Source: an uncultured Cohaesibacter sp. (GTDB lineage Bacteria > Pseudomonadota > Alphaproteobacteria > Rhizobiales > Cohaesibacteraceae). From it: a stretch of 64,000 bases of DNA. Location: the NCBI RefSeq assembly GCF_963664735.1, contig NZ_OY761553.1, positions 2,123,303 to 2,187,302 of the forward strand, given 5' to 3'. Below, one piece after another: positions 45,662-55,383 of this stretch. The notes under the pieces were generated by a model, which worked only from the letters and a program-made list of their open reading frames with translations, did no database searches and was not told the DNA's origin. Made by a program: the position numbers and the translations under genes. Positions within the stretch are counted from its first letter, which is position 1; every line of letters starts with the position of its first letter.

Positions 45662-47746
45662 ATGGAACGAAAATCTGCTCAAAATGGACCCCGTTCTGCC
45701 GACGCGACGTCGCCAGAAGGCTCCGAAAATGCGCGCCGGGATGGCGCCCATCAGAAAAAATTCGCGTCGAAATCCGGTAAGGGTGAGACGCGCAAATTTG
45801 GCTCTAACAAATTCGCAGGCAAATCTGCTGGCAAGTTCTCCGGAAAGAAGAACTTTGGCAAAAAGCGCGATGACAATCGCGGTTTTGGACGCGGTGACCG
45901 CAAGGAAGGCTGGGCACCAAGCGTCGATGCGCGCCGGGAAACCGATGAAGAGCGCAGCCTGCGCCAAGGCGCTGATCGCCAGAACCGTGGTGAACGCAGC
46001 GAACGCCCCAACAGAAACGACCGGTTTGACCGCAATGACCGTCGCGGCAATGGCCCCAGACGTGAGGGTGCCGGACGTGAGGGTTCAAGACGTGAAGGTT
46101 CAAGACGTGAAGGTGGTTTTGATAAGGGACGCCGCTCCGGCAATGGTGCTGAAGGTGGTTTCAAAGGCAAGAGCTTTGCCTCTTCACCTCGCATGGGCGC
46201 ACGCAAATTCGTAAAAGCGACTGACGACAACAAACCAAAGGGACCAGCCTACACCCCTCCAACCAGAGCGCTGGAAGAAGGCGAACGCATTGCCAAGATC
46301 ATGGCGCGCGCGGGCCTATGCTCTCGCCGCGATGCCGAAACATGGATCAAGGAAGGCCGTGTTTCCGTCAATGGCAAGGTGCTGGAAACCCCAGCAGTCA
46401 ACATTCACACCAAGGACAAGGTCCTGGTGGATGGCGCTCCCCTGCCCGTTCGCGAACGTACACGCCTGTGGCTTTATCACAAGCCGAAAGGGCTGGTGAC
46501 AACCACATCCGATCCGGAAGGTCGGCCAACGGTCTTTGAAAAGCTGCCTCAGGGCCTGCCTCGCGTCATCACTGTGGGGCGTCTGGACATCAACACCGAA
46601 GGTTTGCTGCTGCTGACCAACGATGGTGGTCTTGCCCGGGTGCTCGAACTGCCGACCACGGGCTGGTTGCGCCGCTATCGCGTGCGCGCCTATGGCCGCA
46701 TCACGCAGGCTCAGCTGGATACATTGGCCGATGGCGTTGCGCTGGAAGGCGTGCTCTATGGCTCTATTGATGCCCAGCTTGAGCGAGAAGTTGGCGACAA
46801 CGTCTGGATCACGGTCGCCCTGCGCGAAGGCAAGAACCGTGAAGTCAAAAAGGTTCTGGGCCATCTTGGCCTCGACGTGAACCGTCTGATCCGTGTCTCC
46901 TATGGTCCGTTCCAGCTTCTGGACATGGCAGAGGGCTCGGTACAGGAAGTCCGTGGCCGTGTTTTGCGGGATCAGCTCGGCGAGCGTCTGGTAGAAGAAT
47001 CCGGTGCCGATTTCGATGCTCCGATCCTCACCGAAATGCCAAAGGACGAGCCCAAGAAAGACCCGCGGGACGAACGCAAGAAGTCCGGCGGCGCCAAGGG
47101 CGGCTATCTCTCAGCCAAGGAAGGCGCGCGCGTCATGTCCGACCAGAGAGACGGCAAGAAGCGCTTCAGTGATGGTGATCGCGGTGACCGTAGAGATCGA
47201 GGTGATCGTGGAGATCGCGGTGATCGTGGAGACAGAAGAGACCGCCGCGATGACGGCGGCAGGGACTATGATCGGCGTGGTGAAAAGGAAAGCTACAATG
47301 CTATTCCTTATGCAGAGCGCAAGAAATTTGACCCAACAGCCCCACGCCGCACCAACTATGTCTATCGTGAAGAAGGCGCAGACGGCAAGAAAACCGAGGG
47401 CCGCTCTTCCCGCAAGGTGGGCGGACGCCCTCAAAAAGCAGACCTGATGGATCCGAATGCCCGCATTCTGGGCAAGTCCAGCAACAAGGGCGGCTATGGC
47501 AAGAAATCTGCTGGCCCATCAGCTCGTGCTGGCGGCGGTTTTAGCGATCGCTCACAAGGTCGCAACGGTGGTGAACGAACAGGTCGCCCATCTGGTCGGC
47601 CAGAGGGCAAATTCGGAGATCGTCCTCAAGGCCGGAGTGGCGGTGATCGCCCAGGTGGCTTCCGTGGTGGCAGACCAAGTGGTGGTCGGCCGGGCGGCGG
47701 GCGTCCGAATGGCGGCCCGGATCGCGGAAACCGCGGTTCTCGCTAA
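45662..47746 (+). CDS. RNA pseudouridine synthase (RsuA/RluB family) with basic repeat-rich extensions
   Basis: About 694 residues. The central 220-460 region is a normal RsuA-family enzyme: an S4 domain (RIAKIMARAGLCSRRDAETW) and a catalytic domain with GRLDINTEGLLLLTNDGG containing the catalytic Asp. Both ends are long, basic and low-complexity: the N-terminal part is rich in Lys/Arg/Gly, the C-terminal part has tandem RGD repeats. Similar extensions are usual for this gene in Rhizobiales and probably bind RNA. The target, 23S or 16S rRNA, is not settled. ATG 45662 follows AAAGG. Confidence 0.92.
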   Translation: MERKSAQNGPRSADATSPEGSENARRDGAHQKKFASKSGKGETRKFGSNKFAGKSAGKFSGKKNFGKKRDDNRGFGRGDRKEGWAPSVDARRETDEERSLRQGADRQNRGERSERPNRNDRFDRNDRRGNGPRREGAGREGSRREGSRREGGFDKGRRSGNGAEGGFKGKSFASSPRMGARKFVKATDDNKPKGPAYTPPTRALEEGERIAKIMARAGLCSRRDAETWIKEGRVSVNGKVLETPAVNIHTKDKVLVDGAPLPVRERTRLWLYHKPKGLVTTTSDPEGRPTVFEKLPQGLPRVITVGRLDINTEGLLLLTNDGGLARVLELPTTGWLRRYRVRAYGRITQAQLDTLADGVALEGVLYGSIDAQLEREVGDNVWITVALREGKNREVKKVLGHLGLDVNRLIRVSYGPFQLLDMAEGSVQEVRGRVLRDQLGERLVEESGADFDAPILTEMPKDEPKKDPRDERKKSGGAKGGYLSAKEGARVMSDQRDGKKRFSDGDRGDRRDRGDRGDRGDRGDRRDRRDDGGRDYDRRGEKESYNAIPYAERKKFDPTAPRRTNYVYREEGADGKKTEGRSSRKVGGRPQKADLMDPNARILGKSSNKGGYGKKSAGPSARAGGGFSDRSQGRNGGERTGRPSGRPEGKFGDRPQGRSGGDRPGGFRGGRPSGGRPGGGRPNGGPDRGNRGSR

Positions 47747-47764
47747 CAATCGATAACACCCTTC

Positions 47765-47803
47765 AAAGAGAGGACAGTCTCTGCCCTCTCTTTTCTTTTT
47801 CAA
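47765..47803 (+). terminator. terminator after the pseudouridine synthase gene
   Basis: AAAGAGAGG (47765-47773) pairs with CCTCTCTTT (47785-47793) around an 11-base loop and is followed by T-rich TCTTTTTC. Confidence 0.75.
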
Positions 47804-47863
47804 TATTCAGTGCCAAACTCAACACAGATGGCACGACAATTTCTACCATTCAGGACCCGGATC

Positions 47864-48421
47864 ATGCGCATCGTAGGCGGACGCTTCAAAGGCAAGCATT
47901 TGGCAACTCCAAAGAGTCAGGCTATTCGCCCAACGACAGACCGCGTACGGGAAACCCTGTTCAATATTCTCACCCATAGCTACGACAATGTGGTCAATGG
48001 TGCACGCGTGCTAGACCTGTTCTCAGGAACGGGGGCTCTGGGATGCGAGGCCTTGTCTCGCGGCGCCACGGCAGCACTCTTTGTTGAAGATGGCACCGAG
48101 GGGCGTGGCCTGATCCGAACCAACATGGAGCAGCTCGGTCTCAATGGTGTTGCCAAGATTTTCAGACGCGACGCCACCAAGCTTGGCGACATCGGAACCA
48201 TGGAGCCCTTCACGCTGGTTTTCATGGACCCTCCCTATAATAAGGGACTAGGCGAGCTGGCGCTTGCCAGTGCAGCCCGTGGCGGATGGCTGGTGCCAGG
48301 CGCCCTGATCGTGTGGGAAGAAGACGCCAAGGCTGAGCTGGAAGTTCCTTCAGGATTTACCGTTTTGGACGAACGTGCCTATGGCGATACCAAACTGACG
48401 TTTCTTTCCTATCAGATTTAG
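47864..48421 (+). CDS. rsmD: 16S rRNA (guanine-966-N2)-methyltransferase RsmD
   Basis: About 185 residues. SAM motif VLDLFSGTGALGCEALSRGA and catalytic FMDPPYNKG (the usual DPPY) identify RsmD, which methylates G966 on 30S particles. It starts at ATG 47864 (MRIVGGRFKGKHLATPKSQA), the family's canonical beginning; a longer frame from 47810 is not needed. It follows the pseudouridine synthase gene, as commonly in Rhizobiales, but has a terminator in between. Confidence 0.94.
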   Translation: MRIVGGRFKGKHLATPKSQAIRPTTDRVRETLFNILTHSYDNVVNGARVLDLFSGTGALGCEALSRGATAALFVEDGTEGRGLIRTNMEQLGLNGVAKIFRRDATKLGDIGTMEPFTLVFMDPPYNKGLGELALASAARGGWLVPGALIVWEEDAKAELEVPSGFTVLDERAYGDTKLTFLSYQI

Positions 48422-48559
48422 TCTCATTCTTTTTGATTGCGCGCATTAATCACTTGAACTCAGGCGTGGTAAAGGGATAATTGTCAATATCAATGAGTGA
48501 GATCCTTCGGGTCTTGCAGACGCTCCGTCAAACGATTTCCCTGCTCTGAAAGCTTCAAT

Positions 48560-49435
48560 ATGCGACTCTCCGGTCCCTTCTACGCCCTGCTTGCAGTGAC
48601 GATTTTTGCCGCTCAGGATTCCATCACCAAGGTGATTGGTCAGAGCTACCATCCTGTACAGATTACAATGGTGCGCTATTGGGCCTTTGCTCTGTTTGCC
48701 ATTGTCTGGGCACTGAAGTCTTCAAAGGGATTCAAAGCGACAACACATACCGATCATCTTTGGCTACAAATCGGTCGCAGTTTCTTGCTGGTCGCACAGA
48801 TCATCATCTCCATTCTCAGCTTCGCCTATGTCGGACTGGCGCTCAGTCAGGCCATTTTTGCCGCTAGCCCTTTGGTCGTTGCCATTCTTTCTGTACCCAT
48901 GCTGGGCGAAACTGTTGGCTGGCGTCGTTGGGTGGCTATCGTGGTCGGCATGAGCGGCATGCTGCTGATCATCAATCCGTTTGGTCAGGAACTGAATTAC
49001 TGGTTCTTCATGCCGGTTCTCTGCACGATCACGCTGGGCTTCTACAATATCATGACGCGCATTGCTGGCAGGCATGACACTGCAAATGTCAGCTTCTTCT
49101 ATACCGGCGTTATCGGCCTCATCGTAACCAGCATCATTGGACCATTTTTCTGGACACCGGTTGCGCCGGTTGATTGGGCCTGGTTGATCGCTCTGTGCCT
49201 GACGGGCGTGAGCGGGCACTATTTCCTCATCAAGGCTCTGGCGATGACAGAATCCGTGACGGTCCAGACCATCACCTATTTCCAGCTGGTCTATGAATTG
49301 TTCATTGGATACTTCATCTTCAACGAAAATATCACGATGGCAATGCTGCTTGGCAGTGCAATCGTTGTCGCGGCTGGCAGCTTCACAATCTGGCGTGAGC
49401 ACCACCTCAAGCGATCTGCCAAAATACCGGCCTGA
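48560..49435 (+). CDS. EamA/DMT-family transporter
   Basis: About 291 residues with roughly ten membrane helices in two repeats (e.g. LSGPFYALLAVTIFAAQDSI, SILSFAYVGLALSQAIFAAS). It fits the EamA superfamily, and a paralogue is at the window's start. The substrate is unknown. ATG 48560 is preceded by a weak GAAAG. Confidence 0.88.
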   Translation: MRLSGPFYALLAVTIFAAQDSITKVIGQSYHPVQITMVRYWAFALFAIVWALKSSKGFKATTHTDHLWLQIGRSFLLVAQIIISILSFAYVGLALSQAIFAASPLVVAILSVPMLGETVGWRRWVAIVVGMSGMLLIINPFGQELNYWFFMPVLCTITLGFYNIMTRIAGRHDTANVSFFYTGVIGLIVTSIIGPFFWTPVAPVDWAWLIALCLTGVSGHYFLIKALAMTESVTVQTITYFQLVYELFIGYFIFNENITMAMLLGSAIVVAAGSFTIWREHHLKRSAKIPA

Positions 49436-49774
49436 GCCTGCCATTGAGCCTTGCTATACTCCATTGATCTGAAGATTTGCGCAGAAGAGAGCCTGTGTAT
49501 GCGTCTGTGGCGGATCTTATATAGATTGCCTTTATCTTGCTATTTGGCCTACTGCCTAAGTCTATGCTGGATCAGGATGAATCCGTACAAAGATTGATCC
49601 CTGTCAAAGCAGCTAAGCAAATGCTGGCGGCATAATTTTTTTATCCGGAGATGTTTCCAATCCCGATAAACCTGACCAATTAGCAGGATAGGAGACTGTA
49701 ACGTTAGGAGTCGCCAGCGAAGATTGGTGAGATATAGGGTCTCGTTGCGACCCGGTAGATAGAGGAGGCCAAGC
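49436..49774. other. promoter region of the universal stress protein gene
   Basis: 339 bases without a gene. It carries the FNR-type box (49594-49607) and a -10 (49631-49636) described next, followed by a leader of about 130 bases. Confidence 0.5.
49594..49636 (+). promoter_or_regulatory. FNR/FixK box plus -10 for the universal stress protein gene
   Basis: TTGATCCCTGTCAA (49594-49607) matches TTGAT/C-N4-G/ATCAA in both half-sites. CATAAT (49631-49636) lies where a -10 should be: it places transcription near 49643, so the box is centred about 42 bases upstream, the standard class II activator position. Anaerobic or low-oxygen induction is inferred. Confidence 0.7.
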
Positions 49775-50611
49775 ATGGCCATTAAAGACATTGTCTGCCT
49801 GTTGGACATTGAAACGGATCTCACGACTGCCACCATACAAATTGCGAGTGAATTGACAGCGCAAATGGGCGCACATCTGACCGGTGTTGCCCCGTTAATC
49901 GAGCCGATTGTTCCGGCATTGATGGTACAGCCTGTGCCTGACCAGTTCATCACTGACGCCCGTAACCGGGCCAAAGAAAAAGCAGAAACGGCCATTGCCC
50001 GCTTCTCCGAATATGCCTCCGTCAACGGTATTCCGTTTGAAACCCGCATATTGGACATCATGCCCGGCGGGCTCGACACTTTGCTCAACCACGCCCGGAT
50101 GTGCGATCTGATCGTTATAGGACAGGACAATCCGGAACGCCCAGAACCTCTGCGCGTAGACCTGATTGAAGCGTCTTTGTTTGATTCAGGCCGGCCAATT
50201 CTGCTGATCCCCTATGTCGGAGTTGAAGCCTTCTCGGCTAAAAAAATCATGGTGGCCTGGGACGGCTCGAAGACTGCGGCTCATGCGGTTTATGCTGCCA
50301 TGTCCATACTGGAGAAAGCCGACGAGGTGGAGATCACCATGGTCGACGCTGACAAGCTGCATTTACCTGGGGATCCGGGGGCTGACCTGGCCGTCTATCT
50401 CTCTCGTCACGGAGTGAATGTATCCGTTCAAAAGCTTACCTCCACCGAGGAAGGCATCGCAGATACCATGATCAAGTATGTGGCCTCCGCAGGCATTGAT
50501 CTGGTGGTTATGGGTGGTTATGGGCATAGTCGAGTCAGGGAATTCATCCTTGGCGGGGCAACCCGCGGCATGCTGGAAAGCATGCCTGTGCCGTGCCTGA
50601 TGGCCCATTAA
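49775..50611 (+). CDS. universal stress protein (UspA), tandem-domain type
   Basis: 278 residues with two Usp-like halves. The second half has the ATP-type loop VVMGGYGHSRVREFILGGAT followed by RGMLESMPVPCLMAH; the first half lacks a clear loop. Such proteins often accumulate in low oxygen or stationary phase. ATG 49775 has AGAGGAGGC upstream. An FNR-type box with a matching -10 lies upstream, supporting oxygen-linked control. The transcript ends at the strong hairpin at 50688. Confidence 0.93.
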   Translation: MAIKDIVCLLDIETDLTTATIQIASELTAQMGAHLTGVAPLIEPIVPALMVQPVPDQFITDARNRAKEKAETAIARFSEYASVNGIPFETRILDIMPGGLDTLLNHARMCDLIVIGQDNPERPEPLRVDLIEASLFDSGRPILLIPYVGVEAFSAKKIMVAWDGSKTAAHAVYAAMSILEKADEVEITMVDADKLHLPGDPGADLAVYLSRHGVNVSVQKLTSTEEGIADTMIKYVASAGIDLVVMGGYGHSRVREFILGGATRGMLESMPVPCLMAH

Positions 50612-50687
50612 GACATTCGCCTCGGCCACCGCTGGGTGGTTCGGAAGGATCGCTAATCCTTTAAAAGCGAACGTGCCATAAATAGAG

Positions 50688-50721
50688 AAAACCCGAAGCT
50701 GCTTCCAGCTTCGGGTTTTTT
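50688..50721. terminator. terminator between the stress protein gene and a convergent gene
   Basis: AAAACCCGAAGCT (50688-50700) pairs with AGCTTCGGGTTTT (50707-50719) around GCTTCC and is followed by further T. Usable from both sides. Confidence 0.9.
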
Positions 50722-50741
50722 GATCGCCGAATTGGTGTGCT

Positions 50742-51095
50742 TCACTTGAAAAAGATAGCCCAACTCAAAACAAGCTGAATGAGGGCGAAGATCGGCAACC
50801 AGGTGTGGCGCAGCTGTTCTACAGACATCAGCTGCTTGATCTCGTCCTGTTTTTTCAAACGACGCTCTACGCGCTCAAGTCTGGTTTCAGCAGCCAAACT
50901 TTTAAGATGGATATCTTCAATCGGAGCGACCTGGTGCATGAGCATGTTGATCTGTTCTTTCAGATCATTCATCTGCTTTACAACCATCTTCGCATCAGAC
51001 GAATGACCGTAATCTGCAGCTCGAATCTTATTACCCAAGCTATTGATATCGGCCCGTATCCTTCGGATCTCGTTGTTAAACTCTTCTGGTTCCAC
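50742..51095 (-). CDS. coiled-coil protein with C-terminal membrane anchor, unrecognised
   Basis: 117 residues if read from GTG 51095, which has GGGAGGCCAACA ahead. A long heptad-like coiled coil (about 10-85: EEFNNEIRRIRADINSLGNK, QMNDLKEQINMLMHQV) ends in a hydrophobic tail (LPIFALIQLVLSWAIFFK), so it is probably tail-anchored in the inner membrane. No family recognised. TTG 51134 is an alternative start without a good ribosome-binding site. Confidence 0.7.
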   Translation of the reverse strand: MEPEEFNNEIRRIRADINSLGNKIRAADYGHSSDAKMVVKQMNDLKEQINMLMHQVAPIEDIHLKSLAAETRLERVERRLKKQDEIKQLMSVEQLRHTWLPIFALIQLVLSWAIFFK

Positions 51096-51569
51096 TGTTG
51101 GCCTCCCAGCAGCAATTCCACTTCTTCTTCCCAAGTTATCAGCAAGGGTTTAAATTTTTGTTCATACGGATCAAATTCTTGACCCCATCAAATCGTGTTT
51201 TATCACCCAAACATCAATAAAAAATAATTCTCTATTTAAAATTTTACTTAAATATATTGAACAAATTAAATCCCTAAACCAGATTTATTTATACTTTTAT
51301 ATTAATTTCCGAAAATACTTCATAATTTAAGGGAAACACGTATTATTATATTATTTACCATCTTTTCAAAAATTTTAAAAAAATACTTTCGCATCTGCAC
51401 AGACCCTTTGCAGAAAGGCGCAAGAAAAAATCCTCCTTATACTTCTGAACGATTGGGTCCGAAAGCCTTTGATAATCCAACAGCTTTGAAAGAAACTGTA
51501 GTCAGTTCAAAAAATTGCAACTCATGCTATTGGCGACACCCTCGTCCTTGCAGCCGGAGGCCCTGATTA
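51096..51569. other. AT-rich intergenic region before the Pat-like gene
   Basis: 474 bases, strongly AT-rich in 51200-51400, between divergent genes. No gene is seen. It must contain promoters for the coiled-coil gene and the Pat-like gene; none stands out. Confidence 0.4.
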
Positions 51570-54284
51570 ATGAGCAGTTTTAATCTAGATGTATTCTTCC
51601 ACCCCCGTAATGTTGCGCTGATTGGAGCATCCACGACACAAGGCACCATTGGCAAGGCGCTGGTCGAAAATCTGCTCGAAGGGCAGTATCGCGACAAGCT
51701 TTATCTGGTGAACCCGCGCGGAGGCGAACTGGACGGACATCCGCTCATCAAATCCATTGCTGAAATCGATGGCAAGATCGATCTAGCCATTGTCGCCATA
51801 GCACCTCCTTCGGTGGTTGAAACCATTGAACAGCTGGGTCAGAAGGGGTGTAGAGGCGCCATCATTCTGTCCATCGACATGGGCACAGGCGAAGGCTCTC
51901 TGGCACAAGCGGCAGCAGCGACAGCGGCCCGCTACAAAATGCGCATTCTGGGGCCCAACACCATTGGCGTTCTGTCTCCGGCAGCTGGGCTCAATGCCTC
52001 TTTCAGCCATGTACCCGGGCTTTCAGGCGATTTGGGGCTGATTTCCCAGTCAAGCGCGATTGTCACATCTGTGGTCGAATGGGCAAGCCACAATAATGTC
52101 GGCTTCTCTGGGCTCGTGGCCTTGGGTGACAAGGCTGATGTCGATATTGCCGACATGCTCGACTATTTCGCCATGGATGCGCGGACGCGAGCGATCATGC
52201 TTTATATCGAAAATATCCGTGATGCGCGCAAATTCATGACCTCGGCCCGCGCCGCCGCGCGCGCCAAGCCGGTCATCCTGATGAAAACGGGGCGCCACCC
52301 ACAGGGGCTGGCTGCGGTTGCCTCCCGCAAGAGCGCGTTGGCCGGTGCTGACGAGGTGTATGAGGCCGCTTTTGAGCGCGCCGGAATGCTGCGGGTTTTC
52401 AGTCTGCATGAGATCTTTGATGCGGTTGAAACCCTCACCCATATTCGCTCCCTGAAAGGCTCGGATCTGGCCATTGTGACCAATAGCAACGGCGTCGGGG
52501 TTTTGGCTGTTGATCATCTGGTTGAACAGGGCGGCACCTTGTCTGAACTCAATGAAGAAACACTTACAAGGCTCAATGAGATTTTGCCGCAGAGCTGGTC
52601 ACACAATAACCCGGTCTATATCGTGACGGATGCCAATACTGCCAGATACAAGGCCGCGCTTGATGTCGTCATGGACGACAAGAATGTCCACGCCGTACTC
52701 GGCATGTTTTGCCCTTCGGCCATTGGCTCGAGCGAACAAGCGGCACAGAGCGTTATTGATCTTCTGGCAGAACGCAAGAAAGCCGGGAAAAGACGTGTGC
52801 CGGTTTTCGCCGTGCGTCTTGGTGGGGGGCCTGAACTGGCTCGGCTTTATGAAGATGCCGATATCGCTCATTACGAAACACCCGCCGATGCTATTCAGGG
52901 GCTTTCCTATGTTCTGCGCCATATGAAGGCGCAAGACCAGCTGATGCTCATGCCTCCGTCTCTTGGCACATTCCAACCCGATTACGAAGCAGCACGCACT
53001 GTCATCGACAAAACCCTGATGGAAGGCAACGAATGCCTTGATGCTGTTGACGTCTCCACCTTGCTGAAGGCCTACGGATTGCCCATGGCAGCCTCATGTG
53101 CTGCCACAAACGCAATTGAGGCCGCTCAGATGGCAGCTCCCATTATCGCTGCCCATGGCGCAGCTGTGGTGAAAATCGACAGCCCCGATATACGCTTCAA
53201 GTCAGATATCGGCGGTGTTGTACTCGGGCTCACCAGCAGCAGCGCAGTGGCCACGGCGGCGCAACAGGTTCTTGACCGGGCAAAGGATGTTTATCCGGCC
53301 TCCAGCATTAAGGGGGTGACCGTTCACCCCATGATCCGCAGACCCCATGCGATTGAGCTGCTACTGGGCATGATGGTCGACGAGGTTTTTGGCCCGGTGA
53401 TGGTTTTCGGACGCGGAGGCACGGCAGTGGAGGTTATCCGCGACAAGGCATTGGCCCTGCCGCCACTGGACATGCTCTCGGCTCGCGCCATGATCGAGAA
53501 AACGCGAGTGAACCGCCGTCTTGAGGGCTATCGCGACACAGCTCCTTGTGACAAGGATGCCCTGGCGGAGATGCTCGTTCGCATGAGTCAGATGATTGCT
53601 GATTTCCCCGAGATTCAGGAGCTGGACTTCAACCCTGTGCTCGCAGATGTCAGCGGCAATGTCATTGTCGATGCCCGTGTTCGCGTGGCCAAAGTGGAAG
53701 GCCATGCCCATCCTCACAAGCGATTTGCAGTCAAGCCCTATCCGGGAGAGTGGGAGCAGGAACGCACGCTCAAGGATGGACGCATTGCCTTCATTCGCCC
53801 GATGAAGCCCGAAGATGAAGCATTGTTCCCAACCTTTTTTGATCGGGTAACCGATGATGATATGCGGCTCAGATTCTTTTCCTCTGCCCGCAGCCTTAGC
53901 CACGCTTTCATCGCTCGCCTCACCCAAATCGACTATGCCCGCTCCATGGCCTTTATCGCCATAGACAAACAATCTGGAGAAATGCTCGGGTCCGTGCGCC
54001 TGATGGGCGATGCCAATCATGAAAAAGGCGAATATGCCGTCATGGTGCGCTCGGACCTCAAGGGCCTCGGGCTGGGCTGGTTGCTGATGAAACTGATCCT
54101 TGCCTATGCCGTAAAGGATGGCTTCAAAGAAGTGGACGGGGAAGTCTTGCGCACCAACCAGACCATGCGGCAAATATGCGAAGCACTCGGATTTGAAACC
54201 AGAATGGACCCCGACGATCCGGATCTGGTGCATATGGTCTTCAAGGTTCCCAATATTTCCAGCAAGATCAACAATCTAATCTGA
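51570..54284 (+). CDS. acyl-CoA synthetase (NDP-forming)-GNAT fusion, Pat-like protein acetyltransferase
   Basis: 904 residues. Residues 1-460: CoA-binding and ligase domains of NDP-forming acyl-CoA synthetases (FFHPRNVALIGASTTQGTIG, SQSSAIVTSVVEWASHNN). About 490-710: ATP-grasp domain (FGPVMVFGRGGTAVEVIRDK). About 740-900: a GNAT domain (LTQIDYARSMAFIAIDKQSG, then RSDLKGLGLGWLLMKLILAY). This is the layout of PatZ/Pat, the lysine acetyltransferase that inactivates acetyl-CoA synthetase in enterics; the substrate here is not known. GGAGG is eleven bases from ATG 51570. Confidence 0.93.
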   Translation: MSSFNLDVFFHPRNVALIGASTTQGTIGKALVENLLEGQYRDKLYLVNPRGGELDGHPLIKSIAEIDGKIDLAIVAIAPPSVVETIEQLGQKGCRGAIILSIDMGTGEGSLAQAAAATAARYKMRILGPNTIGVLSPAAGLNASFSHVPGLSGDLGLISQSSAIVTSVVEWASHNNVGFSGLVALGDKADVDIADMLDYFAMDARTRAIMLYIENIRDARKFMTSARAAARAKPVILMKTGRHPQGLAAVASRKSALAGADEVYEAAFERAGMLRVFSLHEIFDAVETLTHIRSLKGSDLAIVTNSNGVGVLAVDHLVEQGGTLSELNEETLTRLNEILPQSWSHNNPVYIVTDANTARYKAALDVVMDDKNVHAVLGMFCPSAIGSSEQAAQSVIDLLAERKKAGKRRVPVFAVRLGGGPELARLYEDADIAHYETPADAIQGLSYVLRHMKAQDQLMLMPPSLGTFQPDYEAARTVIDKTLMEGNECLDAVDVSTLLKAYGLPMAASCAATNAIEAAQMAAPIIAAHGAAVVKIDSPDIRFKSDIGGVVLGLTSSSAVATAAQQVLDRAKDVYPASSIKGVTVHPMIRRPHAIELLLGMMVDEVFGPVMVFGRGGTAVEVIRDKALALPPLDMLSARAMIEKTRVNRRLEGYRDTAPCDKDALAEMLVRMSQMIADFPEIQELDFNPVLADVSGNVIVDARVRVAKVEGHAHPHKRFAVKPYPGEWEQERTLKDGRIAFIRPMKPEDEALFPTFFDRVTDDDMRLRFFSSARSLSHAFIARLTQIDYARSMAFIAIDKQSGEMLGSVRLMGDANHEKGEYAVMVRSDLKGLGLGWLLMKLILAYAVKDGFKEVDGEVLRTNQTMRQICEALGFETRMDPDDPDLVHMVFKVPNISSKINNLI

Positions 54285-54646
54285 TGTAAAAACGGAAATA
54301 AGGGACCACTCAAGCAAATAGTAACGGGAGTGCAAAATTGGGGGACATTGCACTCCCGCATTCAGTAAAGAGCAGGAACGAAAAATGCCGCACTCGCCTT
54401 CCGTCGCCTCTCTCCAATTTGTCTTTGTGCGTTGGTCTCACTCCCATGAAACTTGACAGGAACACGCAAAGACATTGTCTCCGAAGAAGTGGGGGGCTCA
54501 TAACTGGCTGATTCTTCACTCAAAGACGAATCAAGCTTGTTGCTTCTGGCTCACCCCAGCTTTGATCTGAAGCAAAATCCCCAACTGGCTGAGCAAATAA
54601 TATATAGCATCAGCATAATTTCAGAGCACAATATTCCGCTCTGGTT
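54285..54646. other. intergenic region with a long hairpin
   Basis: 362 bases. CGGGAGTGCAA (54325-54335) pairs perfectly with TTGCACTCCCG (54348-54358) around 12 bases. It lies 40 bases past the Pat-like gene and may end its transcript, although there is no T run. Otherwise I recognise nothing. Confidence 0.5.
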
Positions 54647-55024
54647 TTACATTTCCTCTGCCACAACCACCATGAATGTATAGAGCGTTCCGTTCTCGTC
54701 CTTGATCGAAACATATTCGCCGGGGATAAAGGCGTGATGCCCGAAGCGATAGCCAGCTTCAACATCTTCATCTCCTTCGACATCATAACAGAAGGCCCAG
54801 CTTCCTCCCGGACGATGAATCAGATGACCGTGCTCGTCGTTTTCATCTGGCCAGAAGCGCCGAACGAGACATTGCTCGCGATGAGACTTCCATTCCACAG
54901 GATCGATGAAGCCTTCTTCATCCAGCGGCGCGACAAATTCATACCCATGCTGCGTGCTTCCGTTGGGATAGTCAGCATTACGGGCCAGATTCAAACGTAT
55001 CTTCTTCATTCTGCTCTGGTTCAT
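54647..55024 (-). CDS. small conserved-type protein, function unknown
   Basis: 125 residues, acidic and rich in aromatic residues (SWAFCYDVEGDEDVEAGYRF, GHHAFIPGEYVSIKDENGTL). ATG 55024 has GAGAGGAG ahead. It looks like the short soluble proteins of unknown function common in marine and soil alphaproteobacteria. It stands alone. Confidence 0.75.
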   Translation of the reverse strand: MNQSRMKKIRLNLARNADYPNGSTQHGYEFVAPLDEEGFIDPVEWKSHREQCLVRRFWPDENDEHGHLIHRPGGSWAFCYDVEGDEDVEAGYRFGHHAFIPGEYVSIKDENGTLYTFMVVVAEEM

Positions 55025-55383
55025 ATTGCTCTCCTCTCGAAGTTTCAGGCACCCGATGAGACCTTGTTATATATTGCTTTTGTCAGCTTCCGCGCATGAC
55101 GACTGATCAATTATGCAAAACGTCAAAACAGCTTTCACATTGTCAATTTCAACGTCTTAGTCTCTATTCCATATTGTTTACTTTTAATAAAAATACTATA
55201 TTTTACGTAATTTTACAAATTTATACTTTTCATTTGATACTTTTTACTTATCTTGATTTCCATCAATGCAGTTATGCGCCTTCCTCGCCAAACTCGCCGC
55301 CAAATTCTCGTTGACCATTTGATTTTACATACCAAGCATTACGGGACTTTTACTCCAAGTAAAATTGACCGGGACCGGATATT
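55025..55383. other. AT-rich intergenic region
   Basis: 359 bases, very AT-rich at 55160-55260. A plus-strand frame from 55253 overlaps the next gene in another frame and has no recognised relative. I see no gene or clear site. Confidence 0.35.

Noticed and set aside
51179-51191. TTGA-CCCCA-TCAA as an FNR box before the Pat-like gene
   Set aside because: Spacer is five bases, not six, so it does not fit the family consensus.
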